Positions 54,046 to 62,555 of a stretch of DNA of 64,000 nucleotides are shown here, one piece after another. How positions within the stretch are numbered: position 1 is the stretch's first letter; the number at the start of each line of letters is the position of its first letter. The position numbers and the translations under genes were made by a program. The notes under the pieces were generated by a model, which was not told the origin of the DNA, made no database searches, and saw only the letters and a list, made by a program, of their open reading frames with translations. The stretch comes from Chloroflexota bacterium (GTDB taxonomy: Bacteria > Chloroflexota > Anaerolineae > Anaerolineales > Villigracilaceae): the NCBI GenBank assembly GCA_023459215.1, contig JAEWVF010000039.1, forward strand, positions 62,001-126,000. The letters run 5' to 3'.

Positions 54046-54078
54046 AAGGACGTTTTGAGGACGCTCGCTCCGTATCAT
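54046..54078 (+). promoter_or_regulatory. SARP-type operator-promoter 1
   Basis: AAGGACG (54046-54052), TTTT, GAGGACG (54057-54063), a 9-bp gap, then -10 TATCAT (54073-54078). The direct repeat has an 11-bp period, one helical turn. The Shine-Dalgarno AAAAGGAGAG and the ATG at 54101 follow. Confidence 0.7.
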
Positions 54079-54100
54079 GGGGATACAAAAGGAGAGAGCT

Positions 54101-54730
54101 ATGTCCAATCGAGCCAGTTTTGTTGCTTTTTCGATCTTGCTTTTGACCAGCCTGGCCTGTAGCTTGCCGGGCGCGGCCAGTCCCTCGCCGGTTGCCCCGG
54201 CGCCAGAATCTATTTCCACCTTTACCCCGCCCGCCCAGGAACCCGAGAAACCGGCTGAACCGCCGGCTCCGCCCACGTTGACTCCCGAGCCGACTGCCCT
54301 CCAGCCGCAGGTTCGCGCCATAGACCCGCGCCTTCTCTCCGGCTGCGACATTTTCCTCGAAGCGGATTTCCCGAATAGTGTCGGTTCTGCGCCCACGTCC
54401 AGCCAGCCGCTTTCAGACGCTGAAAAGAAAGCCTGTCAATATACCTTTGCCCGCGGGACGATTTTTGCTGCAATATCAACCAGCCAGCCTGGTCGCGAGG
54501 CTTTCGAGAATGTGCGCCAGTTCGATGCCATGACTGGCGGAACGATTGAACCAATCACGCTGGGGGAAATTGCCGTTTTCAAGGTTTTTGACGAAAACCG
54601 GGTCACGCTCGAAGCTGTACTCAATGGTTGGTATGTTGTGCTGGATGCGCAAGGCTTCGACCGCAAACACCTGCTCCTGCTGGCTGAACTGTTGCTGGCC
54701 AACCTGACGCCTTATTCACCCGTTCCATAA
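54101..54730 (+). CDS. Predicted lipoprotein, function unknown
   Basis: 209 aa from ATG 54101, chosen because AAAAGGAGAG ends about 5 bp upstream; the frame extends to 54077, which lies in the promoter. Signal peptide with lipobox LTSLAC (Cys20), then SLPG and a Pro/Thr/Glu-rich stalk (PAPESISTFTPPAQEPEKPAEP, TLTPEPTAL). A compact domain follows from about residue 75 with Cys pairs (SGCDIFLE, KKACQYTF). No recognised domain. First gene of a unit behind SARP promoter 1. Confidence 0.8.
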   Translation: MSNRASFVAFSILLLTSLACSLPGAASPSPVAPAPESISTFTPPAQEPEKPAEPPAPPTLTPEPTALQPQVRAIDPRLLSGCDIFLEADFPNSVGSAPTSSQPLSDAEKKACQYTFARGTIFAAISTSQPGREAFENVRQFDAMTGGTIEPITLGEIAVFKVFDENRVTLEAVLNGWYVVLDAQGFDRKHLLLLAELLLANLTPYSPVP

Positions 54731-54750
54731 CCCAACCGAAAAGGATTCCC

Positions 54751-55569
54751 ATGAAAACCGCCTATTTTGTTTTGACCCTGCTTATCCTGGCCTCCCTGGC
54801 TTGTTCCCTGGGCGGCGAAATCCCGGCTCAGGGCGGCGAGCCGACGCGCGAAGAGCCAGCCACACCGCTCATCGAATCCGGTGAGCAGTTGCCAACGGTC
54901 GAAGCGCCGCCAACCGCCACCACCGCCCTGGTCGAGCCGGCTCCCGCTGCCAGCCAGTGCCAGAATCCCTATTTCCCGGTGGTTCAGGGCGCTTCCTGGG
55001 AATACCAGTTGAGCGGCATGAGCACGGACACTTTTGTGCGCTCCATGCCCAATGTCAGGGAAAAAGGTTTTGATGATCAGGATGTCTTTAGCTCCGGCAC
55101 TACCCGCCAGGGGAGTTGGGAATGCCAGCAGGGCAACCTGATCAGTCTGACGCCCGGTTCGGGCGGCGCGGCTGTCTTTGCTGAAGGGGTCCAGGCGATT
55201 TACACCATTGAATCCAGTACCGGTATTTCTTTTCCGGCTGACCCCCAGCCTGGTCGGGAATGGACACAGAACACCGTTTATCTCGGCCAGGAAAACACCA
55301 ATGGCGTTAATATCGAAACCCGTAATGTGATGGATATGGCCTGCAAGGTTATTGGGCTGGAGCAAGTCAGCGTGCCAGCCGGGGATTTTGAAGCCCTGCG
55401 CGTCGACTGCTCAACCAAAATTGACATTTTTGTCTCGGGTAACCTGGCCTTTAGCTTTACCAGCACCAGTTCGACCTGGCATGCCCAGGGCGTTGGCCAG
55501 GTTAAGTCGAGCGGCTCGAGCAATATGGGTTCAACTGAGATGGTTCTGCTTTCTTACACGATCCCCTGA
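54751..55569 (+). CDS. Predicted lipoprotein, function unknown
   Basis: 272 aa. Signal peptide with lipobox LASLAC (Cys18), a Pro/Ala/Thr-rich stalk, then a beta-rich domain starting at SQCQNPYFPVVQGASWEYQLSG. Later CQQGNLISL and DMACKV are possible disulphide cysteines. The C-terminal half has VSVPAGDFEALRVDCSTKIDI. Such YFPVVQGASWEY domains occur in secreted proteins of Chloroflexota, without known function. It follows the previous lipoprotein by 20 bp with an AAAAGGA site, so the two form a unit. Confidence 0.8.
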   Translation: MKTAYFVLTLLILASLACSLGGEIPAQGGEPTREEPATPLIESGEQLPTVEAPPTATTALVEPAPAASQCQNPYFPVVQGASWEYQLSGMSTDTFVRSMPNVREKGFDDQDVFSSGTTRQGSWECQQGNLISLTPGSGGAAVFAEGVQAIYTIESSTGISFPADPQPGREWTQNTVYLGQENTNGVNIETRNVMDMACKVIGLEQVSVPAGDFEALRVDCSTKIDIFVSGNLAFSFTSTSSTWHAQGVGQVKSSGSSNMGSTEMVLLSYTIP

Positions 55570-55653
55570 TGCCCTGCCAGACCCGGTTGATCGGCTTGAA
55601 GATGTCCACAAAACAGGGTTTTCACATTGAAGCCTGTCGACCCGTCTTACCGT

Positions 55654-55686
55654 AAGGACGTTTCGAGGACGGCCCATCATTATCAT
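55654..55686 (+). promoter_or_regulatory. SARP-type operator-promoter 2
   Basis: AAGGACG (55654-55660), TTTC, GAGGACG (55665-55671), a 9-bp gap, then -10 TATCAT (55681-55686). The spacing is identical base for base to operator-promoter 1. The -10 ends 6 bp before an ATG (55693), so this transcript would be leaderless. Confidence 0.7.
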
Positions 55687-55692
55687 TCGTTT

Positions 55693-55926
55693 ATGAAAAA
55701 TAACCGCCGGGAGATCACGTACATCTTGCGTATCTGGCAGGAGCCGAGCGATCTGGCCCCTCCAGGAGAGTGGCGCGGTGTGCTGCGCTCCCTGGATGGC
55801 CGCCAGGAAAGGCTGTTCAAGTCGGCTGATGAACTTTGGGATTATTTGATCCGCAGTGAAGCGCCGACCCAGCCCGGCATGGCGAAGCCGGAAATTCCGC
55901 CATCACAAGACAAAAAGGAGAAGTAG
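55693..55926 (+). CDS. Small conserved-looking protein of unknown function
   Basis: 77 aa from ATG 55693. RREITYILRIWQEPSDLAPPGEWRGVLRSLDGRQERLFKSADELWDYL has the look of a small single-domain family seen in Chloroflexota, with a Tyr-Ile-Leu-Arg-Ile-Trp strand and a WRGVLR turn. A longer frame starts at a TTG (55627), but the SARP-type promoter lies inside that extension, so the ATG is preferred. The C-terminus is basic and hydrophilic. No membrane segment. It ends 2 bp before the next gene. Confidence 0.7.
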   Translation: MKNNRREITYILRIWQEPSDLAPPGEWRGVLRSLDGRQERLFKSADELWDYLIRSEAPTQPGMAKPEIPPSQDKKEK

Positions 55927-55928
55927 GT

Positions 55929-58340
55929 ATGAAAGATCGTATGGGTTGTTTGTTGGGGAGCGTGCTGTTGCTGCTCTTGCTCTGCGCCGGGGTGGCAGGT
56001 TGGTTTTTCCTGCAATCTGGCTCACAAGGGACGCGCGCTTTTGTTCAAATCAAAACGCCTGCGAGCGGTGGTCTGACTGGTGTGAACGAATCCCTGCCGC
56101 TGGTGGTTTATGCCGAAGCCAGCCGGCCTGTCCTGCGCCTGGAGGTTTACGCCGACGGCGCCCTGATTGCCGCTGCCAATGGGGATCGCCATGCGTTGAA
56201 CATCGCCCAAACCTGGGCGCCGTCCACCCCGGGCCGGCATGTGCTGTTGGCGCGCGCCTTTTTCGCCGCAGATGATTTTGCCGATTCGCAGGTTGTATTT
56301 GTCGATACGGCAGACCTGGGCAATGTGCCGGTACAAATCAATGTGGATGCCCTGCCGCGCGCGGAGGGGGTGAGCGAAGTTTTAGTTAAGGATTTGGCCG
56401 AAGCGGCCGGTACCACGCCCGAGGAAATTGCGCGTCTCAACCCGGGCCTGCCCGCCGCGCCGGAGGCGGTCATCCCTCCTGGAACCCCGCTCTCGCTCCC
56501 GCGCCGCCTGGCGCCTGCGCCAGAGGCTGCCCCGGACATCCCGCTCCCGGCCCCCGGTGCGCCCGGTTCGCCGGCTCCCTCGCCAACCAGCCCGCGTTTC
56601 GATGGCGAAACCCACTCATGCAGCCAAATCTCCCTGCGCTGGACCAGCACAGAATTCGAGACCGGCTACCGCATCTACCGGATTGCCCCTGGCGAAGATT
56701 TGATGAGCCTGTTGGCCACCCTGCCCGTGACCGATTCCACGTATACCGACATGGTGACAAGAGTGGGAACCTACCGCTATTTTCTTGCCCCAATCTGGCC
56801 TGGCGGCGAGGGTATTACCTCGATGATTAACATTGAAATTGGCCCCGAGTGCTCCCCGGCGGGGACAGGCGCGACAACCTCCCTGCGCTTATTGCTGCTC
56901 AATCTGACCACCCAGGAAGCCTACAACGGGGTGTATTGCTATGTTTCGATCAATGGATCGCGCTATGAGCGCATCCCCACTGACCCCGGCCTGTTGCGCC
57001 CTACTTCCGGCGACCTGAGCTATGACTTGCCCCTGCAATTGCCCAGTCGTGGTGTCTACTCGCTGAGTGTGCCGTCTGATGGGCTGGTGCGCCTGGATGG
57101 CGAATGTTGGGGGCGGCGCGGCGCAGAAAGCGTGCGCATTGGTCGCTTTTCGGGCAGCCACGCCAGCCCTGAATGGGATGGCCGCGATTTGACCAGCGAG
57201 GTGCTGGCGCTTGAACCGCGCGAACTGGCCTCGCTGGATGGACAGCCTGCCTCGGCGGGTGGCGCCTCCTTTTTGCGTTACCGCATCCAACCGGCTGGCT
57301 CCCGCTTCGACCTGTCAAATATCGCTCCCGGTGCGCTGCAATCCGTCTACCTGAATATCCCCGCCATCCTTGACCCGCTGGAAGGCGGCGATACGGTCAT
57401 TCCTCCGCCAACCAACTTGCGGATTGTCAATGTGGCCGGTTGCGATGTTTTTCCAACCACCGACCCGAACGTCGATAGCAGTGTTTGTAACGGGCCGCTT
57501 ATTCCCATGTTGCGCTGGAATTGGCAGGGGAACACTTTTTACAACGAACCCGATGTGATAGCCTGGAGAATTAACCTTGCCATTGTTGAAGATGACCTGC
57601 GACCTGGCTTGGTGGCTGTCCCTACCAGTTCCGTATTGGTGGTGCGCCCCCTGGGCGCAACCAGCGCTGGTCGCAGTGCGGGCTTACCCACTCTGCCATC
57701 CAATTATGCCTGCGGTACCAATGTGCGCATTACCGTGACCACCCTGACTGCGCGCGGCGCTTCCCTGCCCAGCGAGGCCATCTTCTTCCGCCAGCCGCCC
57801 TGTCCCGACCTGGGATTGGTGCGGATTACGGTCAATGCCATCACGGTTGGGCCCAGCACCCGCACCGGTGAACTGCGCGATGACGGTGACATCTGCATCC
57901 TGTGCGCCGACCGGCGCATGGAAGTATTTGGCGATATTTTTATCGGCGTCCATGATTATGCCCCCACTTTTCGCGATGACCCCAGCCATGGCGCCGGCAC
58001 CACCTTGTTTGGCAATTGCCCGCGCGCCACGGCCTGCCTGACCCAGGGGCGTTACCAATGGCTCAGCGGGCCGCATGTTGCGCCCTGGTTGTCTGAGATG
58101 GAAGTCCAGGCATCAACCCTGGGGAGCCAGGGAGAGATTACCTTTGTAGCCGTTTTGAGCGACTACGATACTGAAAATTCACCGGAACATTATTGTGTTG
58201 CCAGCGCCAGCCTCCAGCCGCGTAGCAACGCCGAGTGGACGCGCATCAATGAAACCGTTGTTTTGCGCGGTGGTTCCAACGAGGCTTCCTGCGAAGTTGA
58301 AATTCTGGTGCAGGGCATTCCCGGCCCCTCCGCGCCCTGA
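55929..58340 (+). CDS. Membrane-anchored LysM/Ig-like extracellular protein
   Basis: 803 aa. N-terminal membrane helix (about 7-28) that may be uncleaved. Then an Ig-like domain (about 38-130, VKIKTPASGG-type FVQIKTPASGGLTGVNESLPLVV). A LysM-like module follows (about 135-200, LVKDLAEAAGTTPEEIARLNPGLP...IPPGTPLSL), then a Pro-rich spacer. A fibronectin-III-like stretch (about 225-300, SCSQISLRWTSTEFETGYRIYR) and a large C-terminal part with several Cys pairs and no domain I recognise complete it. Second gene of the unit behind SARP promoter 2. Likely an envelope-associated recognition protein. Confidence 0.75.
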   Translation: MKDRMGCLLGSVLLLLLLCAGVAGWFFLQSGSQGTRAFVQIKTPASGGLTGVNESLPLVVYAEASRPVLRLEVYADGALIAAANGDRHALNIAQTWAPSTPGRHVLLARAFFAADDFADSQVVFVDTADLGNVPVQINVDALPRAEGVSEVLVKDLAEAAGTTPEEIARLNPGLPAAPEAVIPPGTPLSLPRRLAPAPEAAPDIPLPAPGAPGSPAPSPTSPRFDGETHSCSQISLRWTSTEFETGYRIYRIAPGEDLMSLLATLPVTDSTYTDMVTRVGTYRYFLAPIWPGGEGITSMINIEIGPECSPAGTGATTSLRLLLLNLTTQEAYNGVYCYVSINGSRYERIPTDPGLLRPTSGDLSYDLPLQLPSRGVYSLSVPSDGLVRLDGECWGRRGAESVRIGRFSGSHASPEWDGRDLTSEVLALEPRELASLDGQPASAGGASFLRYRIQPAGSRFDLSNIAPGALQSVYLNIPAILDPLEGGDTVIPPPTNLRIVNVAGCDVFPTTDPNVDSSVCNGPLIPMLRWNWQGNTFYNEPDVIAWRINLAIVEDDLRPGLVAVPTSSVLVVRPLGATSAGRSAGLPTLPSNYACGTNVRITVTTLTARGASLPSEAIFFRQPPCPDLGLVRITVNAITVGPSTRTGELRDDGDICILCADRRMEVFGDIFIGVHDYAPTFRDDPSHGAGTTLFGNCPRATACLTQGRYQWLSGPHVAPWLSEMEVQASTLGSQGEITFVAVLSDYDTENSPEHYCVASASLQPRSNAEWTRINETVVLRGGSNEASCEVEILVQGIPGPSAP

Positions 58341-58372
58341 GTTGTCTTGGATTTGGAAAGGATGTCATCCCT

Positions 58373-59362
58373 ATGAAACGTTCATTTCTTTTTCTTGTTG
58401 TTTTTTGTCTGATGTTGAGCGCTTGCTCTCTGCCCGGGGCCAGTCTCTCGGCCAGCGGCGCACAGGCCTGGCTCGACCAGCCCATTCCCGGCTCGATCCT
58501 GCCCCTGGGAGCGTTTCCGCTCAAGGCGCACGCCCGCCATGTGGATGGCAGCGGCATCACCCGGATCGAGTTCCTGGTCAATGGCGTCCCGGTTGGCGCG
58601 GTGGATACAGATCCCACAGCGGCGATTGTCTACGGCGAAACCAGTTGGAATGCTTCCGCGCCGGGCGAGTATACGCTTGTAGCCCGCGCCTATGCGGGCA
58701 GTGAATCCTCCGACAGCGCCCCGGCCCTGGTTTGTGTATCGCAGGATGTCAAGGAAGCGCTCCTTTCGCAAAGCGGCGGATGTGCTGCGCCTGAAGCGCC
58801 GCTGGCCCCCGCTGCGGGCGATGCTACCGAAGAAGGCCTGCCGCCCGATAAACAGACCGAAGTCGCCGCCTTGACCGTTACCGCCACCGTCCCGGCTGCT
58901 TCAGTGCCGCCGACCGCTACTCTTACCCCCGTCCCACCTACGTTTACGCCGGTTCCGCCGACAGCCACCCGTGTTCCACCAACTGCTACCCTGGCGCTGG
59001 ATACCAGCGCCCCAGCCGTGGATATCACCCTGGTTTCACCCCAGGCGCTCTACTACGGTGGCGGCTGCAGCGCTGAGAGCGGTATTTTAACGGTGGAAGC
59101 CTATGTTGCTGATGACCGCGCGGTTGGCGATGTTTATCTTGTATACGGATTTGTCGGCGCGGGAACGGAAGGGATTTTCGTCGAAATGGCCTCCATTGGC
59201 GGCGGCTATTATCGCGCTATCGTCGATATTGGCGGGCAGGCCTATAACTTCTTCCAGGGCGCAAACGGCGAAATCGGGATTGCTGTCATTGGCAACGACC
59301 AGGCTGGCAACTCAGCCCAGGATACCGCTGAAAACGTACCGCTGACCTTCTGCCCCGGTTAG
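58373..59362 (+). CDS. Predicted lipoprotein with Ig-like domains
   Basis: 329 aa. Signal peptide with lipobox LMLSAC (Cys18) and SLPGA following, the same style as the other two lipoproteins. Residues about 30-125 form an Ig-like domain (AWLDQPIPGSILPLGAFPLKAHARHVDGSGITRIEFLVNG). A Thr/Pro-rich linker (about 170-215, VPPTATLTPVPPTFTPVPPT) leads to a second beta domain with two Cys near residues 233 and 327. The start is ATG 58373 after a 32-bp gap with AAAGGAT upstream. Last gene before a terminator. Confidence 0.8.
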   Translation: MKRSFLFLVVFCLMLSACSLPGASLSASGAQAWLDQPIPGSILPLGAFPLKAHARHVDGSGITRIEFLVNGVPVGAVDTDPTAAIVYGETSWNASAPGEYTLVARAYAGSESSDSAPALVCVSQDVKEALLSQSGGCAAPEAPLAPAAGDATEEGLPPDKQTEVAALTVTATVPAASVPPTATLTPVPPTFTPVPPTATRVPPTATLALDTSAPAVDITLVSPQALYYGGGCSAESGILTVEAYVADDRAVGDVYLVYGFVGAGTEGIFVEMASIGGGYYRAIVDIGGQAYNFFQGANGEIGIAVIGNDQAGNSAQDTAENVPLTFCPG

Positions 59363-59381
59363 GAATAACGGTTTCTAAATC

Positions 59382-59414
59382 AAAAACGCCACGATCAACT
59401 CGCGGCGTTTTTTT
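59382..59414. terminator. Bidirectional intrinsic terminator
   Basis: AAAAACGCC (59382-59390) and GGCGTTTTTTT (59404-59414) form a short stem, flanked by A and T runs on both strands. It lies between the convergent lipoprotein unit and the minus-strand operon, so it can end both. Confidence 0.8.
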
Positions 59415-59446
59415 GCGCTTGCTCTATAACCCAGGGGACAACCAAT

Positions 59447-60445
59447 CTACAGATATTTGGCCAGGCTGTCCCAGTCAAAGTCGATGTAAGGGACATCGTT
59501 CTCGATGCGCTCGCGGCGTCCGCTCAGGTAACGCGCGCACCAGGGATCATCCGGATTTTCACCAAAGCTGAAACGGATGGCTGCGAACAGGTCGATTTCG
59601 CGTAGTTTCATGAAGTGTGGCAGTTCCGCCAACCAGGACGGGTCCAACCGGTTTTCTTCACGATAGCCCTCCAGAAAAACCGGCATAAAGCGCGCCGTGT
59701 AGGCCGCCGGGTCGGCTTCGCCGTTGGAAGTGTAGAACAAAACCATGGCGATGTCATAGATGAAGTGCCCGTAAACGCAATCGTCAAAATCGAACAGGGT
59801 CAGGTTGAGTTGCTCATCGACGAAGAAGTTGCCAGGGTGGGCATCCTGGTGAATCATGCCGAAACCGTCTGTGTTTCGGGGCAGTTTGCGCAGGTGGTTC
59901 AGGGTGGCGCGATATTTTTCAAGGATGCTCGTGTCACTGGCTGGTATTTGCTTTTCAGCCGTATTGTTTTCGGGCGAGTCCCAGTCGTAGCGCTTCCAGG
60001 CCGGGTTGGAGACCAGGTAGGTTTTGGCCAGGGCGTGCATGCGGCCCAGCAATCGTCCGTAATTACGATAAACGCTGTTATTGGTTTGTGCGCGACTGAT
60101 TGGCCCGCCGGGAGCATGGGCGAAGGCCGTGCACAGGAATTCTGCATCGTAGCCATCTGGGATGGCCTCGACCAGGTTTCCGTTTTCAGAAAGGATGGCG
60201 TGCGCGACCGAGGCTCCGTGCTCGGCCAGGAAGTTGATCCAGTCCACTTCACCGTGGATCAGTTCCGGTGAGCGTCGTTCGCTGTGTCCGATGCGCAGGA
60301 TGAAGCGCCCATCGGGGCGTTCAAAGCGGTAGATGAAGCTTTCGAACCCATCCAGGGCGGTGATGTTCTCAGCGGCGATGTTGTAATGCCGCATGGCGGT
60401 TTTGAGTATCTCTTCGTTGAAGCGGGATGCAATTTTGGGGTCCAT
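59447..60445 (-). CDS. Aminoglycoside-phosphotransferase-fold kinase (APH/homoserine-kinase-II-like)
   Basis: 332 aa with the APH catalytic core MIHQDAHPGNFFVDEQLNLTLFDFDD (HxDxHxxN and the Mg-binding DFDD), plus EFLCTAFAHAPGGPI and GFESFIYRFERPDGRFILRI at the N-lobe. These families phosphorylate small alcohols or sugars; the substrate is unknown. ATG at 60445 lies 22 bp after the upstream sulfatase stop on the same strand. Confidence 0.85.
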   Translation of the reverse strand: MDPKIASRFNEEILKTAMRHYNIAAENITALDGFESFIYRFERPDGRFILRIGHSERRSPELIHGEVDWINFLAEHGASVAHAILSENGNLVEAIPDGYDAEFLCTAFAHAPGGPISRAQTNNSVYRNYGRLLGRMHALAKTYLVSNPAWKRYDWDSPENNTAEKQIPASDTSILEKYRATLNHLRKLPRNTDGFGMIHQDAHPGNFFVDEQLNLTLFDFDDCVYGHFIYDIAMVLFYTSNGEADPAAYTARFMPVFLEGYREENRLDPSWLAELPHFMKLREIDLFAAIRFSFGENPDDPWCARYLSGRRERIENDVPYIDFDWDSLAKYL

Positions 60446-60467
60446 GGTTTATCCTGTAACAGGCAGT

Positions 60468-61898
60468 CTATGGTTCAAATCGGAAGGGCTGGATTTGTTC
60501 TGAGAAGGATTGAATCAACTCGGCATATTCCGGCCGGGAGGCCAGGTTTTCAAGTTCATAGAGGTCGTTGACCATATCGTACAACTCCCGGTCGCCGTTG
60601 ATGTATTCAACGTATTTCCATTTATCTGTGCGGATTGCCCAATAAGTGGGGATGCGGGTTGACAGCCCGGACGGGTCGTCGGCCTCGCCGTCCTTGTAAT
60701 GTTCAATGAAAACATGGTCGCGCCAGTCTGTCTCCGGATTTGCCAGCAGCGGTTCGAGGCTGGTTCCATCCAGTCCGTTGGGGATGGGAATATTGGCCAG
60801 GTCGAGCAGGGTGGGGGCCAGGTCGATGTTCAGGGCAAACTTTTCTTCGTTGCGCGCGGTGTAATCTTGGCCTGGATGGTACAACGCCAATGGGATTTGG
60901 ATGCACTCCTCGTAGGGGCAGTCCTTGCCGATGATGTGGTGCTCGCCGACCGCCAGGCCGTTGTCCGAAAGGAAAACGAGAATGGTATTTTCGCGAATTT
61001 GGCGCTGATCGAGCAATTTAAGCAGTTCGCTCAAGCCTTCATCCACGCTCATCAGCGAGCGCAGCATGGCCTGGTCTGAATCCAGCGCGTATTCGTAATC
61101 AATTTTTTTCATGGTTTGCAGCCACTCGGGCTTGTCGCTCATATCCTCTTCGATGAAGTTGGGCGGCCAGTGAGGCGTCCATTCCGCCTCGGTTTTGAAA
61201 AGGTTCTCGTGCCGCCGGGCAGCTTCGTAGGGATAGTGTGGCGAGTAGTAGCTTACGATCAGGAAAAACGGCTGTTCCTCCGCGGCTTCGATGAAGGCTT
61301 TGGCCTTGCGAGTGAAGACATCTGAACTGTAATCTTCAGCCTTCTGTCCGTAGGATTCCATCTTTCCATTGTTGTTCAGCAGGTATCCGTAGAAGAAGGA
61401 GAAATGCCCCAGGGTTTTGTCGCGATCCCAGAGAACCTGGTAATCGTCCCAGCCCGGCGGGATGTAATCCTGGGGCAGCATATCGATATTGTTGAAATAT
61501 TTGCCGATCCAGCCGGTGCGATAGCCGGCCTCTTTGAACCAGACCGCTACCGTTTCTTTATCCTTCGTAAACGCCGGTGCGCCGGGGCGGTTGGTCAAAA
61601 CGCCGGTATGTTGGGCAAAAAGCCCGGTGATGATGCTGGCCCGGCTCGGACAGCACAGCGGGGTGGTTGCATAGGCTTTGGTGAAATTAACACCTTTCTG
61701 AACCACTTCCTCCTGCACGGTCGGCATGTAATCCAGGGTATGGATGGGTTGGTCATCGGTCATAATGACGATGATGTTCGGCTTTTGCGGGTTTTGGTTC
61801 CCGGCCTGTTGCCGGCATCCGCTCAGTGAAAGCCCAAAAAAGCCTGAGATGCTTGCCAATAAGGCAAGAAGCATCAGCACTCGTATAGACTTGGACAT
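60468..61898 (-). CDS. Sulfatase, N-acetylglucosamine-6-sulfatase-like lipoprotein
   Basis: 476 aa from ATG 61898, with AAAGGAT upstream; a GTG at 61955 would overlap the previous gene. Signal peptide with lipobox SLSGC, then the type I sulfatase core: NIIVIMTDDQP (metal-binding), TPLCCPSRASIITG with the C-x-P-S-R formylglycine motif, AGYRTGWIGKYFNN, FLSDNGLAVGEH. The segment around CCPSRASIITG and the overall spacing resemble GNS-type enzymes (GlcNAc-6-sulfate removal from heparan/keratan type chains). Activation needs a formylglycine-generating enzyme, not seen in the window. Surface-exposed by lipoprotein anchoring. Fits a uronate/amino-sugar polymer, but a link to the EPS locus is only inferred. 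Confidence 0.88.
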   Translation of the reverse strand: MSKSIRVLMLLALLASISGFFGLSLSGCRQQAGNQNPQKPNIIVIMTDDQPIHTLDYMPTVQEEVVQKGVNFTKAYATTPLCCPSRASIITGLFAQHTGVLTNRPGAPAFTKDKETVAVWFKEAGYRTGWIGKYFNNIDMLPQDYIPPGWDDYQVLWDRDKTLGHFSFFYGYLLNNNGKMESYGQKAEDYSSDVFTRKAKAFIEAAEEQPFFLIVSYYSPHYPYEAARRHENLFKTEAEWTPHWPPNFIEEDMSDKPEWLQTMKKIDYEYALDSDQAMLRSLMSVDEGLSELLKLLDQRQIRENTILVFLSDNGLAVGEHHIIGKDCPYEECIQIPLALYHPGQDYTARNEEKFALNIDLAPTLLDLANIPIPNGLDGTSLEPLLANPETDWRDHVFIEHYKDGEADDPSGLSTRIPTYWAIRTDKWKYVEYINGDRELYDMVNDLYELENLASRPEYAELIQSFSEQIQPFRFEP

Positions 61899-61920
61899 TG
61901 TTGATCCTTTGTTCTGCTTT

Positions 61921-62550
61921 TTAGCGGCGGCCCAGCAAGGTGTAGACCCCTGCACATGCTGAAACCTGGATATAGCTCAGTTCGAGGCCTGCTTTTTCAA
62001 AGGCGGCCAGTGATTGATCGGCCAGCCAGTAGAACTCGTCATCCCAATCGCTGATTGTGCGCTTGAAATCTTCCAGGGCGGCTTGCGAAGCAAAAGAAAT
62101 ATCGCCAATCACCAGTTTCCCTGCCGGGACGAGCTGGTCGCGGATAAGCCGGGCGCATATCTCGATTTTTTGCTCAAGCGGGAAATGATGGAATACGTAA
62201 GCCGATACAATCGCATCGAAGCGGCCCGCAAACAGCGGCGCGCGCAGGTCATGCAATAAAAAACGGGCCTGGGGAAGTTTCAACCGGGCTTTTGCCAGCA
62301 TGGCTTCGGAAAAATCCGTGCAGGTCAGGTCACAGCCTTGCTTTGTAAAGTACAGCCCCAGGTTGCCGGTGCCCGCGCCCAAATCCAGCACAGCTTGGCC
62401 CGATTGGACATCGCTTAATTCGACAATTTTCTGCAATACCCGCTCGTACCCAGCGAAGGGAAAAACGGATTCTTCACATACGGAGCGGTCGTAATGCTCG
62501 GCCCATGCGTCAAATTCGGATGGCGGGAACAAATCGTTGCTGGCGGGCAT
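61921..62550 (-). CDS. Class I SAM-dependent methyltransferase
   Basis: 209 aa. Motif I VLDLGAGTGNLGLYF, CTDFSEAMLAKARLKLPQARFLLHD, then AYVFHHFPLEQKIEICARLI and PAGKLVIGDIS. The N-terminus FDAWAEHYDRSVCEES and the HHF motif are typical of the YrrT/UbiE-like group. Substrate not predictable. ATG 62550 lies 5 bp after the TPR gene stop, in the same minus-strand operon. Confidence 0.88.
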   Translation of the reverse strand: MPASNDLFPPSEFDAWAEHYDRSVCEESVFPFAGYERVLQKIVELSDVQSGQAVLDLGAGTGNLGLYFTKQGCDLTCTDFSEAMLAKARLKLPQARFLLHDLRAPLFAGRFDAIVSAYVFHHFPLEQKIEICARLIRDQLVPAGKLVIGDISFASQAALEDFKRTISDWDDEFYWLADQSLAAFEKAGLELSYIQVSACAGVYTLLGRR

Positions 62551-62555
62551 GCGAA

